A stretch of DNA of 64,000 nt from assembly GCA_944990035.1 (NCBI GenBank), contig CALYLX010000159.1, positions 186,001-250,000 of the forward strand, read 5' to 3'. Positions 31,442 through 43,180 of this stretch are shown here, in pieces (the first letter of the stretch is position 1; each line of letters begins with the position of its first letter). The notes below the pieces were generated by a model, which saw nothing but the letters and a program-made list of their open reading frames with translations, did no database searches and was not told the DNA's origin. Source of the DNA: Clitopilus passeckerianus (lineage: Eukaryota; Basidiomycota; Agaricomycetes; Agaricales; Entolomataceae). The translations under genes were made by a program, and so were the position numbers.

Positions 31442-34400
31442 TCAGGTGAGTTTCTTCCTCTTTTTATACTCGGTGAGTATTTCCTTGGCATTCTGCAGTT
31501 CCGACTCGGGCATCCATTCGTTGTCCGCTGATGGCCATCCCTTCCATTTTACGAGGTATCTGTGTCGCCCTTTGCCTTGTTTCTGATGGGCCACAATTGC
31601 TTCTATTTCGTATTCTTCTATTCCGTCGATTTCGTCAGGTGGCGGTTTAGAGAAGCTGGGTCCATGCGCTTTGGTGGAGATGTAACGGGTGAGAAGTGAC
31701 GCGTGAATCACCGGGTGGATCTTCCATCGTCTTGGCAGGTCGAGTTTATAGGTCAGGTGTCCTTTTACCTCGAGTATCTTGAAGGGTCCTTCTCGTTTGG
31801 GTGCTAGTTTCTTGGAGATGTTTCCTTGATTGAGATTTGTGGCTTCTAACCACACCTTTTCTCCGACTTTGAATGGGGTGAACTGTCGTGTGATCTTCTC
31901 TGCCATGCGTTGTGCAGCAAGTGCATGTGCAGCGTTTGCTTCATTGCGTGCTAGCAGAAGTTCCTTGATCTGTTTGTCGACTGCGGGAATTTTGCTAGTG
32001 GGAGCAACTGATGGGAGTGCAGGTGGTTCGTATCCCATCATTAGGTAGAATGGGGTTCGTTTGGTGACAGAGTGTGTTTGGCTGTTGTAGGAGAATTCTA
32101 GAGTGGTAATCCATTTGGACCAGGATTCGGGGTTCTGTGCACAGAAAATGCGGAGATAGGCATCAATCTCCTGATTGATCCTTTCTGTTGCACCATCGGT
32201 TTGTGGGTGGTAGGCGGTACTCATGTTGAGCTTGATTCCAAGGAGTCGTCCCATTTCTTGGAAAACTTTAGAGGCGAATTGAGGTCCTCTGTCTGAAATT
32301 CCTTTGTCGAGGAGTCCAAAACGGCGGTAGACGTTATCAATGTAGGCATTTGCAGTTCCTGTGGCGTCGATTTTCTTTGTGCAAGGGATGAAAATTGCCC
32401 CCTTCGTAGCTCCATGGTCAACCACGGCCATAATGCTATCGAAACCATCACTCTCTGGGAGATCCGTGTGAAAATTGTACGTCACTAGCGAAAATGGCCT
32501 AGTGGTTTCGGATTTGATGGGCATTAATGGTGGAGCGGTGGGGTGGCGATTGATTTTCATTTGCTGGCACATTGCACAGCCCTGCACAAAGGTCTTGATG
32601 AACACTGACATCCCTGGCCACCAGTAGTCCTTCCGGACTTTTTCCAGTGTCCCAAATTGTCCAGGGTGTCCTGCGCTGGGTAGATCGTGATAACGTTGGA
32701 CTATCTTCCTTCGGAGGTCTTCGTCATCTGGTACCACACACTTGTCCTTGTAGTACAAGACGCCATCGTCAAATTTCCAGTCTTCCAGGTTTGATCGGAT
32801 TGGTGGGGGTCCGTCTTCTTTGGCGGTGCGAATGGCGTCAACAATCAGTTTGTCATTGACCATCTTGTGTACAATTTCGTCCTTTAGTTCAATGTCAATT
32901 GCGCGAAGGAAGAGCTTGTCGGGGAGGAGAATGATGTCTTCGTTGTCGGTGTCTTCACCTGGGATGTGGTCTGGTCGTCGAGATAGTGCGTCAGATTGTA
33001 TCATCTTTGCACCAGGGGTGTGTACAAGTTTGATGTTAAACTGGGATAGCATCAAATTCCATCTTGCTTGTCGTCGGTTCAACTTCCGGGCTTCTCGGAA
33101 GTATGTGAGGTTTTTGTGATCGGATAGAATCACAACTGAATGTTGGGATCCATGGAAGTAGTGTCGCCAGGTTTCTAATGCGCGGATAATGCCTAGAAGT
33201 TCTCGGTCGTAGATTTCATAGTTCCGTTCTGTTTCCGAGAACGATTTAGATATGAAACCACATGGGTGCCATGATCCGTTGGCGTCACGTTGTTGTAGGA
33301 CTGCTCCTGTTGCATGTTTCGAGGCGTCGCTTTCCACCACAAATGGCTTTGTGGGGTCAGGCATCAGCAACACAGGCGCTTCCAGGAATTTGTCTTTCAG
33401 GGTAGTGAAAGCTTTGTGACATTCATTGGTCCATTCCCACTTCTTGTCTTTCTTGGTGAGTTCGTTCAGCGGTTTGGCAATTTCCGCATATTTTCCGATG
33501 AACCTGCGGTAAAAGTTTCCAAATCCTAGGAATGATCGGACTTTCTTTACTGTAGTTGGCGTAGGCCAGTCGCGCATCCCTGCAAGTTTGACAGGGTCCA
33601 TGGAGATCTTGTTTGGTTCAATGATGAACCCAAGGTATTCCACTCTTGTGGTGTCAAATTGGCATTTCTCTGCTTTGAGGTAGAGATCGTTGTTTTGTAG
33701 TCTTTGTAAGACTCTGCGTGTGCGTTCTCGGTGTTTTTCTGGATCGTTGGAGAAGATGAGGATGTCGTCCATGTAGATGATGACCCATCCTTCGTCTATC
33801 ATGTCTCGGAAAAGGTGGTTCATCATTGCTTGGAAGGTACCGGGTGAGTTCATTAGTCCAAAGAACATCACCATTGGTTCAAATAACCCTCGGTTGGTCT
33901 TGAACGCTGCTTTCCATTGGTCACCATCTTTGATGCGGATGTTGTGATATCCCCATCGAATGTCGAGTTTGGTGAAGACAGTTGCTCCTTTCAGTTTATC
34001 AATGAGCTTGCTAGCCAGCGGTAAGGGGTAGGTGTTGGGTATAGTTCCTTCGTTGAGTCGTCGGTAGTCCTGGCATGGTCTCAGGGCTTCCGAGTCTTTC
34101 TTTGCAACGAAGAAGAACGGAGATGCTTGTGGGGAGTTGGATTCTCGGATGTATCCTTTGGCTAGATTTTCCTTGAGAAACTCGTCGAGTTTTTCTTGCT
34201 CTAAGGGGCTGAGCGGATAGACCTTGCAGTCTTTTGGCACGAAATCTGTCTTCAGATCTATGGCGTGATCCCAGGGTCGGCTTGGTGGGAATCGTTCGGA
34301 TGCTGCTTTCTCAAAGACTTTTCTGTAGTCTTGAAGATAGTCGGGGATGATTTCGTCAAGGGATTTCTTTGGTTCCTTATCTTCTCGTTTATGTTCCAGA

Positions 34401-35268
34401 GCTTGCGAAATTGATGTTTTCGCACGTATCCACACCTGCTGTGTGTGGTGTGTGGTTGCTGGATGGTGTGTTACCACCGTCTGTCGTATTGTGGTAGTTG
34501 GCCTGATTGGCCCATACACAAGGTAATCCTTTGTGTGTTCCTGCGTAAGTGGGGGTTCCTCCTTGGTGAATATTCCGACTGCCGGTTCGTTCTGGCAGTA
34601 TGCGATGAGAAAATCTTCATTGATCTCTTCTCCGTCTTCGACTATTCGGAAATAGTCGCTAAGTCCTTCTGATTTTCCGGGATTCTCTTCGGAACAATCA
34701 GGTGCTGGGGTAGGTGGCGTGTTTTCCTCTAGTAGTTGTTCTCGGATGGCTCTCATCCGCTTGATGTCTACTGCTCGCATCAGTGTTTGCGACAGTTGTT
34801 GGGTAATGCGTGATTCGTCGATTTCGAGTGTGCCGTCGCTCCACGATATGATTGGATCTACCCGTTTTAGCCAGGGTAATCCAAAAATCAGGTGGTCTTT
34901 CCCGAGTCCTGTGACAAAACATCTTTCCTTGATGATGGCTGTCCCTATCTTGGCAATAACCCAGGTAAAGTGGGTAATAGTTCCTTGTTTGTTCAGGGTG
35001 CCATCAACGTTTCGTGCTGTAATCGGTTGTTGGAGTGGGAGTAGCGGGAGGTGATGTGTCTTGGCAAAGACGGAGTTGATAAATGACCCTTGCGCTCCAG
35101 AGTCAATGAGAGCTTTTGTGCCGGCGATTGTTGTATTTCCATCTAGGGGGTCTTGTAGAGAGATTGGGATACGCATAGATTCAGCATAAAAATCAGTAGC
35201 TACAAGTACACTGGAAATATCAATCGGGCGAGGAAGTACTGACGTCGGCTTTGCAGTCTTCCTCTTTA
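31442..35268 (-). CDS. pol: gypsy-3 pol: protease, RT, RNase H, integrase, chromodomain (intact)
   Basis: Open -1 frame from the slippery site at 35269-35275 to TGA at 31442. Counting from the Met at 35176: protease DSGAQGS (about 25), RT YMDDIL (about 466), RNase H VVESDASK (about 617), integrase zinc-binding CAMCQQ (about 868), catalytic Asp/Asp/Glu in AVVDHG, SDRGPQF and GATERINQE (about 922, 962, 998), and a chromodomain (about 1188-1232) with aromatic residues in YEIEAIV, YLVKWKGW and NEW. Likely made as a gag-pol fusion by -1 frameshifting. The most likely autonomous copy in the window. Confidence 0.92.
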
Positions 35269-36192
35269 AAAACCCTCAGCCTCTGCTTTGGTGTAGAATT
35301 CAGCGGCTTCTTCTTGGGGCATGTCAGCTAGGACTGCTCTGACATATTTGATCAACTCGGCTCCCTTCTCAGGTTTCTTGTGGAATCGGCTGTCGTTGTT
35401 GCTAGGGTAGGTTCTTCCAAAACTCTTCCTTTGAAGACATTGTTGGATCGTGTGACCTTTCTTGGAGCAATAGTAGCACAAGTTGTTCTTCTTGTGATGT
35501 TCTCTTTCCTCCTGGGTGAGGCGGCGTTTGGGTGGATCAGTGGTGAAACGATCAACATCCATAGCCATTGGGTCTCGGGCACCGGTAGGTGTTTTGTAAG
35601 CACCTTTGACCATATCAGATGTCTTGATGATACGGGTATGTCCCATGATTGTCTTGGCACGTCGCCAGTTGTTGTCAAACTGGACGGCTTTCTTGACCCA
35701 ATCGTCGAATGTGGTAGGAGGAATCGGAAAAGAGAATTTTCTCTCGGAGTTTGGGGTAAGTCCTTCCATGAAGATCTCGATCTTTGCAGTGTCACCGCTG
35801 AGATCAGTTCGTGCAAGAATATTCTTGAAGACGGTGACAAATTCGTCAGCTGTCCCATCCTGTCGTAAGGCTTTGAGTTGGAGAAGTGCGGCAGCTTTGT
35901 CGTCGGTAGGGGAGAAGGCTTCTTTGAATTGGCTGATAAATTCAGCGTAGGTGGCTTTCCTTTCAGCTGCTGAATATTTATCGTGAAATTCTAATCCCCA
36001 TGCTGCTGCAGTTCCTTCTTTGAGGAAGGATAGGGCGATGCGAATCTTCTTGTCATCTTCGAGTTGGTTGAGGTTGTTTAGGATGAGGTAGTCTTCAAGT
36101 TCCTGAATGAACTTTCTGGTCTTGGATCGGTCTCCGGAGAACGTTTGGGGTTTGGCTCCAATGTCCTTCTTGTTGTTGTTGTCTTGTGACAT
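35266..36192 (-). CDS. gag: gypsy-3 gag
   Basis: First in-frame ATG at 36192 (MSQDNNNKKDIG), stop at 35266-35268, about 308 aa. Has a capsid-like retrotransposon gag region (TFSGDRSKTRKFIQELEDYL) and CCHC knuckle CYYCSKKGHTIQQC near the end. The same frame stays open upstream for well over 100 codons without any ATG, including Glu-rich and Cys/Asn-rich segments, so a longer non-AUG-initiated form cannot be excluded. Ends on the slippery GGG TTTT. Confidence 0.85.
   Translation of the reverse strand: MSQDNNNKKDIGAKPQTFSGDRSKTRKFIQELEDYLILNNLNQLEDDKKIRIALSFLKEGTAAAWGLEFHDKYSAAERKATYAEFISQFKEAFSPTDDKAAALLQLKALRQDGTADEFVTVFKNILARTDLSGDTAKIEIFMEGLTPNSERKFSFPIPPTTFDDWVKKAVQFDNNWRRAKTIMGHTRIIKTSDMVKGAYKTPTGARDPMAMDVDRFTTDPPKRRLTQEEREHHKKNNLCYYCSKKGHTIQQCLQRKSFGRTYPSNNDSRFHKKPEKGAELIKYVRAVLADMPQEEAAEFYTKAEAEGF
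35269..35275 (-). promoter_or_regulatory. gypsy-3 candidate -1 frameshift site
   Basis: Minus-strand G GGT TTT directly before the gag TAA; the -1 frame continues uninterrupted into the intact pol. Identical to 6038-6044. Confidence 0.65.
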
Positions 36193-36790
36193 TTCGTAGT
36201 CGAAATCGAAGTCGGTCTCTGGTTCAATTGTTTCTGCACTGGGGCGCTCCTCTGGCTCAGCTGTGGGGCTCTCCTCTAGCTGTTGTTGTACTTGGTGTTC
36301 TTCTTCTTCCTCTTCGGGCAAGACAGAAGCGCTGGTAGACGGGACTAGTGATGGGTTCCTGGATATTGCTGTGGGTAATGGTGCGAAGCGTCGCTGTTCC
36401 TCCTCGTCTACTTCAATGTCGTGTTCTCGTTGAGCTCGGACAATAGCAGGGGTCTTATGAGGTCGTTCAGGGGTAGGGAAGTCTAGAGCGTGGAAGTGTC
36501 TGTTTTCAACGGCAACGGTGGTGAATGTGAATTTGCCAAGGGAGAGAGAGGCGTAGCACCAGCGGTTATTGTTGTGATTAAAACCGCAGTAGTTTCCGTT
36601 GGTGAACTTGTAGACGTTGTTGGTTCCTTCTACTAGAGTGGTATTTCGTGGCGGGTGGTCTGCCCTGTGTACAACCGTGGTGACTGAGTGGTAGCCGCAA
36701 CGGCAATCGGCCTGTTACGTGCTTCTGCTGTGTTGTCGTGGGGTGGGCCTGCGCTAACAATGAGCGGGCCTTCTGAACAGCTTGACCTTT

Positions 36791-37275
36791 TGTTAAGGCA
36801 GAGCCTAACAACTTAGGTAATACTGTTTACGCTCAATGTCTTTGATAAACAAAGACAGAGATTTGTCAGCAGCTGCGGCTGTACTGACGACCTGGTGAGA
36901 TTGACGAAGCAAGGGACTTAAAGGCGAAGTAGAGAACTAAGCAGTTAGGTAGATTGCCTAGGTCAAGCTGAGGAGCCTTGACCAAATGGTACAGGTTTAT
37001 ATACCTATCTAGTAGTTCTAAATATAGCACATGCGCAGCATGCTGAGTAAGTAATGAGTCATGCGCAGCATGATGAGTAAGTACATGAGTCAGTATGACT
37101 CAATGCAAGTCAGAAAGAGTCAGATAAGGTATAAGTCTCTCACGATCGTGAGAGATGCGGAGTAAGCATGGAAAAAGGTGAAAAATGCGCAGTGATGCGC
37201 AGCATATGTGAGTAATCGTGCATAGGTAAGCGGGCCGGGGTATGTAAGGAGAAACATGTAAGCAAAATCCTAACA
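36791..37275 (-). repeat. gypsy-3 5' LTR
   Basis: 485 bp; differs from 30017-30501 at only a few positions (for example GGTGAAAAA against GATGAAAAA, CAAAATCC against CAAAATCA). The self-priming site AGGTCAAGCTG lies just left of it on the minus strand. Confidence 0.95.
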
Positions 37276-37808
37276 GGCGTGGCCTTCTTGCTTCTTCTTC
37301 TGCGGGCGCCGATTATTCTTGGTCTTCTTTTGGGAAGGACCAGAGTTCGAAGATCCGCCTTGCGGCTGTGATTGCTGCTGGTTTTGACCCTTTTTGTGTT
37401 TGGGGTCAGCACCTTTGTGTTTGACAGCAGAGATCTTGTTGGCAACAACGTGGTTACCGGAGCGGCGTTCAAATTCGGCAATGATGGATGATCTGATGTT
37501 GGGGAAGCTTAAGTCTGCGACGGTCGTATTAGGACCGGAGAGCGAAAGGGCTGCAACGCTATCCCATTTCTGGGGAATTGCAGCAATCAGAATCATTGCT
37601 TTGACGAATTCGGGCAGAGAAGAACCATTTGCAGCGAGGCGTTCAAAGATAAGGTTTAAGGCAGCGATTTCAGAAGTGGGATTAGCGTTCCCAGAAAGCT
37701 TAAAAGTGATGGCTTTCTTGAAATCAGCAAAGATGATGGAAGGTCCAGGGCTGTCGTAGTTCGTGACAAGATTGTCCCAAGTGGCAGCCGAGTCGGCGCC
37801 AATGTTGG
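37276..37808 (-). CDS. gag: Copia-A gag, middle part
   Basis: Copia gag segment between the two gypsy insertions: FAD/FKKAIT-type UBN2-like region, FVKAMILIAAIPQKWDSV, then a basic Lys/Gln-rich stretch (KKGQNQQQSQPQ). Open frame; joins 38294-38554 upstream and 25053-30016 downstream when inserts are removed. Homologous to Copia-B 42467-41750. Confidence 0.85.
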
Positions 37809-38293
37809 TGTTAAGGCAGAGCCTAACAACTTAGGTAATACTGTTTACGCTCGATGTCTTTGATAAACAAAGACAGAGATTTGTCAGCAGCTGCGGCTGT
37901 ACTGACGACCTGGTGAGATTGACGAAGCAAGGGACTTAAAGGCAAAGTAGAGAACTAAGCAGTTAGGTAGATTGCCTAGGTCAAGCTGAGGAGCCTTGAC
38001 CAAATGGTACAGGTTTATATACCTATCTAGTAGTTCTAAATATAGCACATGCGCAGCATGCTGAGTAAGTAATGAGTCATGCGCAGCATGATGAGTAAGT
38101 ACATGAGTCAGTATGACTCAATGCGAGTCAGAAAGAGTCAGATAAGGTATAAGTCTCTCACGATCGTGAGAGATGCGGAGTAAGCATGGAAAAAGATGAA
38201 AAATGCGCAGTGATGCGCAGCATATGTGAGTAATCGTGCATAGGTAAGCGGGCCGGGGTATGTAAGGAGAAACATGTAAGCAAAATCATAACA
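37809..38293 (-). repeat. Solo gypsy LTR inside Copia-A gag
   Basis: 485 bp, full LTR with a perfect GTTGG duplication on both sides (37804-37808 and 38294-38298). A solo LTR of this kind arises by LTR-LTR recombination after insertion of a complete element. Confidence 0.93.
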
Positions 38294-38554
38294 GTTGGCT
38301 TGGGACATTGCATTACTCATGCGAAGTGTCATGATACCCTGGGCCTGATCATTCTTATCATGCCAAGACCGAATTTCTTTGAGTTCGTCTGCAGTAGGTG
38401 CCTGAGGGTTGGCAGGCGTGGGAAGCGGATAGTGACCGCCAACGATTTGCCAGAGCCCTTGGGACTGCAAGTAGGCTTTCATCTTCGTTTGGAAGATGAT
38501 CCAGTTACTACCATCAAAGGTAGGGACGAGTGACGTCATGTTTGATGAAGACAT
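38294..38554 (-). CDS. gag: Copia-A gag, N-terminal part
   Basis: ATG at 38554 (MSSSNMTSLVPTFDGSNW), typical copia gag N-terminus (DGSNWIIFQTKMKAYL). Runs 87 codons to the solo LTR, then resumes at 37808. Confidence 0.85.
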
Positions 38555-38791
38555 TGATCTAGATCAAACAAAAGAAGTCAGCATCAGTTGAGACACATGT
38601 AACAGTGACGACACTGCTGTGCTCAACGAGCTATGAACCTCTATACCAGATGGTATTGAGATACTTCCTGAGTTGTCGTAGATCCAACCCTTGAGGTTGA
38701 TCTAAACGACAAGCTCAGAGGTCTAGAACCGATCCGCAATGTCGAGCACATCTGTGAGGATAGCTACAGACAGCGATCAGGGCCCATAACC
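38555..38791 (-). promoter_or_regulatory. Copia-A leader with half-tRNA-Met primer site
   Basis: Untranslated leader between the 5' LTR and gag. Directly against the LTR, minus-strand GGTTATGGGCCCTG (38791-38778) is the complement of CAGGGCCCATAACC, matching the anticodon arm of initiator tRNA-Met (CAU loop) rather than its 3' end, as known for copia and Ty5. The rest holds no gene. Confidence 0.7.
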
Positions 38792-39163
38792 TGTCGAGCA
38801 AGCATGCCTTCCAGCGAGGGAAGTTGCGGACGACCCTTACCTTGAGCTAGGTGTGGGCTTGTGAGGTGAGAGCGAACTATGTAATAAGACTGGGTAAGTC
38901 TCCAATGTATTGAGGTGAAGTACATAGGTTTATATACATAAGGAGAGCATGCACAGACCATGTATATGTAAGCATATCTAGAATGTTCTGTGCTAAATAT
39001 AGTACGGAAGTGACACGGAATGAGTCATATGTAGTCATGAAGTGTCACGTGAGTTGCCATGAGGCGTATTCGTAAGAAGACATCATAATGGTGCAATATG
39101 GCGCAATACTAATCATGTGATGTCACGTGATTAGTCACGTGAGTGGTACGCGTCAATTCAACA
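38792..39163 (-). repeat. Copia-A 5' LTR
   Basis: 372 bp, nearly identical to 24663-25034 (I notice GAGAGCATGCAC against GAGAGCGTGCAC). Followed on the plus strand by the duplicated AGAAG. Confidence 0.93.
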
Positions 39164-42100
39164 AGAAGAGGATCGGGAATGATCATGTGAAGCGTGATCA
39201 CTTGGATGTGATGGTCCTGGAGCCGTTCCAGAGTTATCATCATCCCCCGTTTCTTCAGGAATAGGTTGATTTGGGATATCATCCTCCAAATCTGTTGAAG
39301 GGATTGGCTTATCGCCGACACGTGTAATGCCACATTGTTTTTGATCAGGGCACCTTGGGAACAAGGTTTCATCAAAAGTCGCTGTGGTGCCTATAAATAG
39401 AGTATTGTTATGCGTCCGCATGAACAGGTACCCTTTGGTGCCACGAGGTTGGCCAAGATAAACCATCATTTCGCTTTTGGGGGATAGTTTATTGACACAT
39501 TTGTCCTCAGGTAGATAGACGTAGGCTCCACATCCGAACACTCGGAAATGAGTAATGTCCGGTTTCTTCTTGTGAATGATCTCATGTGGTGTGACCCACT
39601 TGAGTCATCTAATTGGAGTGCGATTTATAAGATGAGTTGCATGTTCCACGCTGAATTCCCACCAGGATGGAGGTAAGCAGGCCTCATGTCGCATAGACTC
39701 TGCTTTGTCCATAATGGTACGATTAAGTCGTTCCGCACGGCCATTTTGTTGAGGCGTGTGTGGAGCGCTTTTGTGAACCTCGATGCCTAATTTGCTTCAT
39801 GAATTCACCACCCCCATCAATGCGCCATGATTTGATAGATGAACTGAAACGATTCTTGACCATCGCTTCAAATTCTTCCATCTTCTGGATGGCATCCGAT
39901 TTCTTTTTAAGGAAACCAATCCAGACATGTGATGAATGATTGCAGAGAAATGTGATGATATACTTGTAGCCATGATACGATCTAGTCGGAAATTCCTTGA
40001 GATCGGAGTGTATCAACTCAAATGGCTTTGAAGCACGTGTTTCGGATGTTGGGAAGGATTTTGATGGCATCTTCCCTAAAGAACATCCTTTGCATACGGG
40101 GTTTTGCTTGGGAAATTCAAGCTTCTGTGGAACACCGCGTGTATGCACCTGAGCACGTTTAAGCACTTCTTTGGAAGGGTGTCCAAAGTGTTTGTGCCCC
40201 GTGTCATAGTCAGTATTCGTATTAACGATTGCCGGCATGGCAGTGTCAGGAGTAGATATTTGGGTACTAAGCCAATATAGCGTTTCGCTAGGACAATGCG
40301 GTTTGCACTGCATCATAGCACGATTTTCTTCCTTAGAATAGAAATACATGCTAGATGATGATCCACGAAGTAGCAGACCATCGTCTTGTAGAAAACATCC
40401 CATAGACAAAAGTCTTACTGAGAGCTCTGGGAAGTAGTAGACAGGATACAACTGTGAGGTTATTTCTACCGTCTACTTGGAACCGGGTTTCTCGAGTTTG
40501 TGTCTTAAGATGACAGTGCCTCTGCCAACGACTTTGCCTCTTCCGTTAGCAGTGATGACTGATCCGAAGTCGCCTTCTTCAAAGTCTGCAAAGTCATCGA
40601 GAGTGTGTGTCAAATGCATTGACGCTCCGGAATCCATTATCCAGTTGGCTGTTCTGTTTTCAGGAACTTTTCCCTTTCGGCAAGTTGTACATTTAGCAGC
40701 ATGATTGTCATATTGTTGTGACGTTTGAGTCACAGATCCTAGTACGGGCATACAAATCATAGGGGAGGTATGCATAGAGTCCGAAATGTGCGTATGTAAA
40801 GTATCAAAAAAGTCCGTGTGATTGTGAGAATTAAGCTGTCGCTGGTTCCACCGAATCTTCTCCGAAGAGTGAATCGTAGAAGGCGTCACTATGGCTTTTT
40901 GATTAGCACAGGATCTGATATCATGTGAAAATGGTACTTGCCTGTCGTCCATATCAAGATCGACAGTTTCCTCCAACTGCTCACCGGTGACCATGGGAGA
41001 ACCTTGACACTGATCTTCGATTTCCATTTCCTCGGCCCAATTGCTTGTGATGGCAGGACCATCAAATTCGAAAGGGGTAAGAGAGCGAGAACACTTCTTT
41101 GGGCGAGGGGAATCGTCAACCTTATCAGCGCGCTTGTCCTTAGAAGATTTTTTGGACGGACATTGGCACGGGTCAATGGTTTTGCCACAGTTGCTGGCGT
41201 GTACAAGTGGCAGTTTGCTAGGTGCTACCCAGCAGCCACAACGGAGTTGACACGTCAGCTCCTCTTCATACTTGGCGTGATCAGGATGCTCACATGATTC
41301 GTCATTGACGCAATCCAAGAGATGAGGGTAAGGGCAATTCTCCCGAAGGATCATAGCGTAATTCTTTTCAACACCGTCAATAACACGTTTGGTGTCCCAG
41401 TAGCCTGGGAGACAACCCACCCGGATGTTATAGTCGTGGATACCGCATACCAAGAGGAGTTCACGATCAGTGAATTGGCGATCCTCATGGAACTTTGCCA
41501 TCAAAGGCGAAAGATACCTGCGTTCGATAGGCATGTTCATGCGTTCGAGGAAAGCCTTGGCTTGTGCGTATCGGGGGTCAACTTGATCACCGGATTTACC
41601 GGGACCAGTCCACGAAGCGGGTGGTGAAACACGTTCAGAGAGCGTGACACCAAGACGGTTGATGAGAGCGACCTTAGAGGTCGTCGGTGGAGATGGAGCT
41701 ACAGGAGCAGGGGGTTGATGGATGGCTGCCGAAGCAAAGCCTAGGACCACATTGGTGTTACCGGATTGTTGCTTGTTCCCTTTGCCGGTGTTAGCGCGGC
41801 GAGTTTTCTTCTTCTTGTCAGAAGAGCCTGAAGATTCGCCTTGCGGCTTAGACTGCTGTTGGTTTTGACCCTTTTTGTGTTTCAGATCAAAACTCTTGCG
41901 CTTGACAGCAGAAATCTTGTGGGCGGAGCCAGAAACACCAGAGGATCGGCGTTCGGCTTCAGCAATGATGGCCGCTCTGATGTCAACAAACTTCAGATCG
42001 GCAATCTTCTTGCCGCTTGACAGTTGCATGGCTGCAACTGCATCCCATTTGGCGGGGATAGCAGCAAGCAAGATCATTGCTTTGATAAACTCAGGGATTT

Positions 42101-42536
42101 TGGCGTCTCCTAAATTGGAGTCGAGACACTCAAACAACATGTTAAGATTACTAATTTGCGGAGTTGGGGCAGAGCCGTCCAACTTGAATGCAATAGCTTT
42201 CTTAAAGTCAACAAAGACAATGGATGAGCCAGGGGTAGCATATGCTTTCTCGAGACTGTCCCAAGTTTGCTTGGCAGTATCTCCAACATGAACGCGCATA
42301 CTCTGGGAAAGTGTCAAAGTGATGTCGCCAATGGCTTGATCATCTTTGCAGTCCCAATCCTGTGCTGCCTTAGTCTCTTCCGGCTTAGGCGGAGATGATT
42401 CAGTCGGGCGGGGAATACCACCGTTCGTGTACTGCCACACTCCTTTTGATCGGAGATAGGCTTTCATCTGTTCCGACCATTGGATCTAGTTACTTCCATC
42501 AAAGATGGGAACAAAGTTCTTGACGTTTGATGACAT
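39164..42536 (-). pseudogene. gag-pol: Copia-B gag and 5' pol: gag, protease, integrase (several stops)
   Basis: ATG at 42536 (MSSNVKNFVPIFDGSN), then TAG at 42486-42488 where Copia-A has Trp. Gag, Cys/His-rich stretch and protease WIMDSGASMHL follow; another TAG near 40473; integrase HKHFGHPS, CKGCSLGK, HSDLKEFP and DGGGEF; a frameshift near 39800 and a stop near 39605; last block is the integrase C-terminus (FGCGAYVYLPEDK) up to the Copia-A insertion at 39163. Clearly inactive. Confidence 0.88.
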
Positions 42537-42766
42537 GGTAATCTGTCAAACAAGAATGTTAGCTTATGTTGCACATGCGACAGCGAGAAGCGTGCTATGA
42601 GCAACAAGCTACAGCCCTCTATGCTGTGAATAGCGTAGAGTACTTCCTGAGCGATATCAAAGGTGCTGCCCTCAGGCGCTACACTTTGAGCTCAGTGGCG
42701 AAGCCAAGCTGCACAGCGATCAGCTACAATTAAGTAGCGATCAGCTTGCGGGCAGGGCCCATAACC
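42537..42766 (-). promoter_or_regulatory. Copia-B leader with half-tRNA-Met primer site
   Basis: Minus-strand GGTTATGGGCCCTG (42766-42753) abuts the LTR, the same primer class as Copia-A. No gene in the leader. Confidence 0.65.
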
Positions 42767-43180
42767 TGTCGAACAGGCACACCCCCAGCGAGGGAAGGTG
42801 CAGTAAGGCTACTAACCTGGGGTAGAGTAGAGTGAGGCTGTGAGAGCGAACTAGAGAGAAAAGAAGTGTAACTTCTTGTTGTATTGAGGTAAACTACTGC
42901 TAGTATTTATACAAAAGGATAGAGTGCACAGACCATGTATATGTAAGCATATCTAGAATGTTCTGTGCTAAATATAGTATGGAATACACAAGGAATGACG
43001 AAGAATGAGTCATATGTGAGTCATGATGATGTCATTGTGGAGCGGAATGTGCTAGAGGTATTTGTAATGCTCCACGTGTGTATGTTGTGATAATGATGCA
43101 ATCAAGTAATGTGATTTGTAGTCATGTGGTGTCACGTGACTGTTCATGTGACAAAGATGTGAGATGCATCAAGTTCAACA
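42767..43180 (-). repeat. Copia-B 5' LTR
   Basis: 414 bp, matches 21957-22370 with several transitions (GACGCG to GATGCA, CTCC to CTTC and others). Its right flank cuts the Tnp2-like gene. Confidence 0.9.

Larger units (their letters stand above)
30017..37275 (-). mobile_element. gypsy-3: full-length chromovirus, best-preserved copy
   Basis: LTRs 30017-30501 and 36791-37275, target duplication GGCGT (30012-30016 and 37276-37280). Gag and pol are open from the first gag ATG through the chromodomain; ORF3 has one base extra in a T run. Inserted in the gag region of Copia-A, so it is younger than Copia-A. Confidence 0.95.
24663..39163 (-). mobile_element. Copia-A: young Ty1/copia element split by gypsy-3 and a solo gypsy LTR
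   Basis: 372-bp LTRs at 24663-25034 and 38792-39163, nearly identical, flanked by AGAAG on both sides (24658-24662 and 39164-39168). Gag-pol reads on the minus strand and is interrupted in gag by gypsy-3 (30017-37275) and by a solo LTR (37809-38293). All pieces remain in frame after removing inserts and one copy of each 5-bp duplication, so the element was intact when hit. Confidence 0.95.
21957..43180 (-). mobile_element. Copia-B: Ty1/copia element split by Copia-A
   Basis: 414-bp LTRs at 21957-22370 and 42767-43180; gag-pol reads on the minus strand in two blocks (42536-39164 and 24662-22391) separated by the Copia-A insertion. The LTRs differ at about six or more positions, mostly transitions, so it is older than Copia-A. 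Flanks do not match (GTTGT left inside gypsy-2, CCTTG right inside a Tnp2-like gene). Confidence 0.9.
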
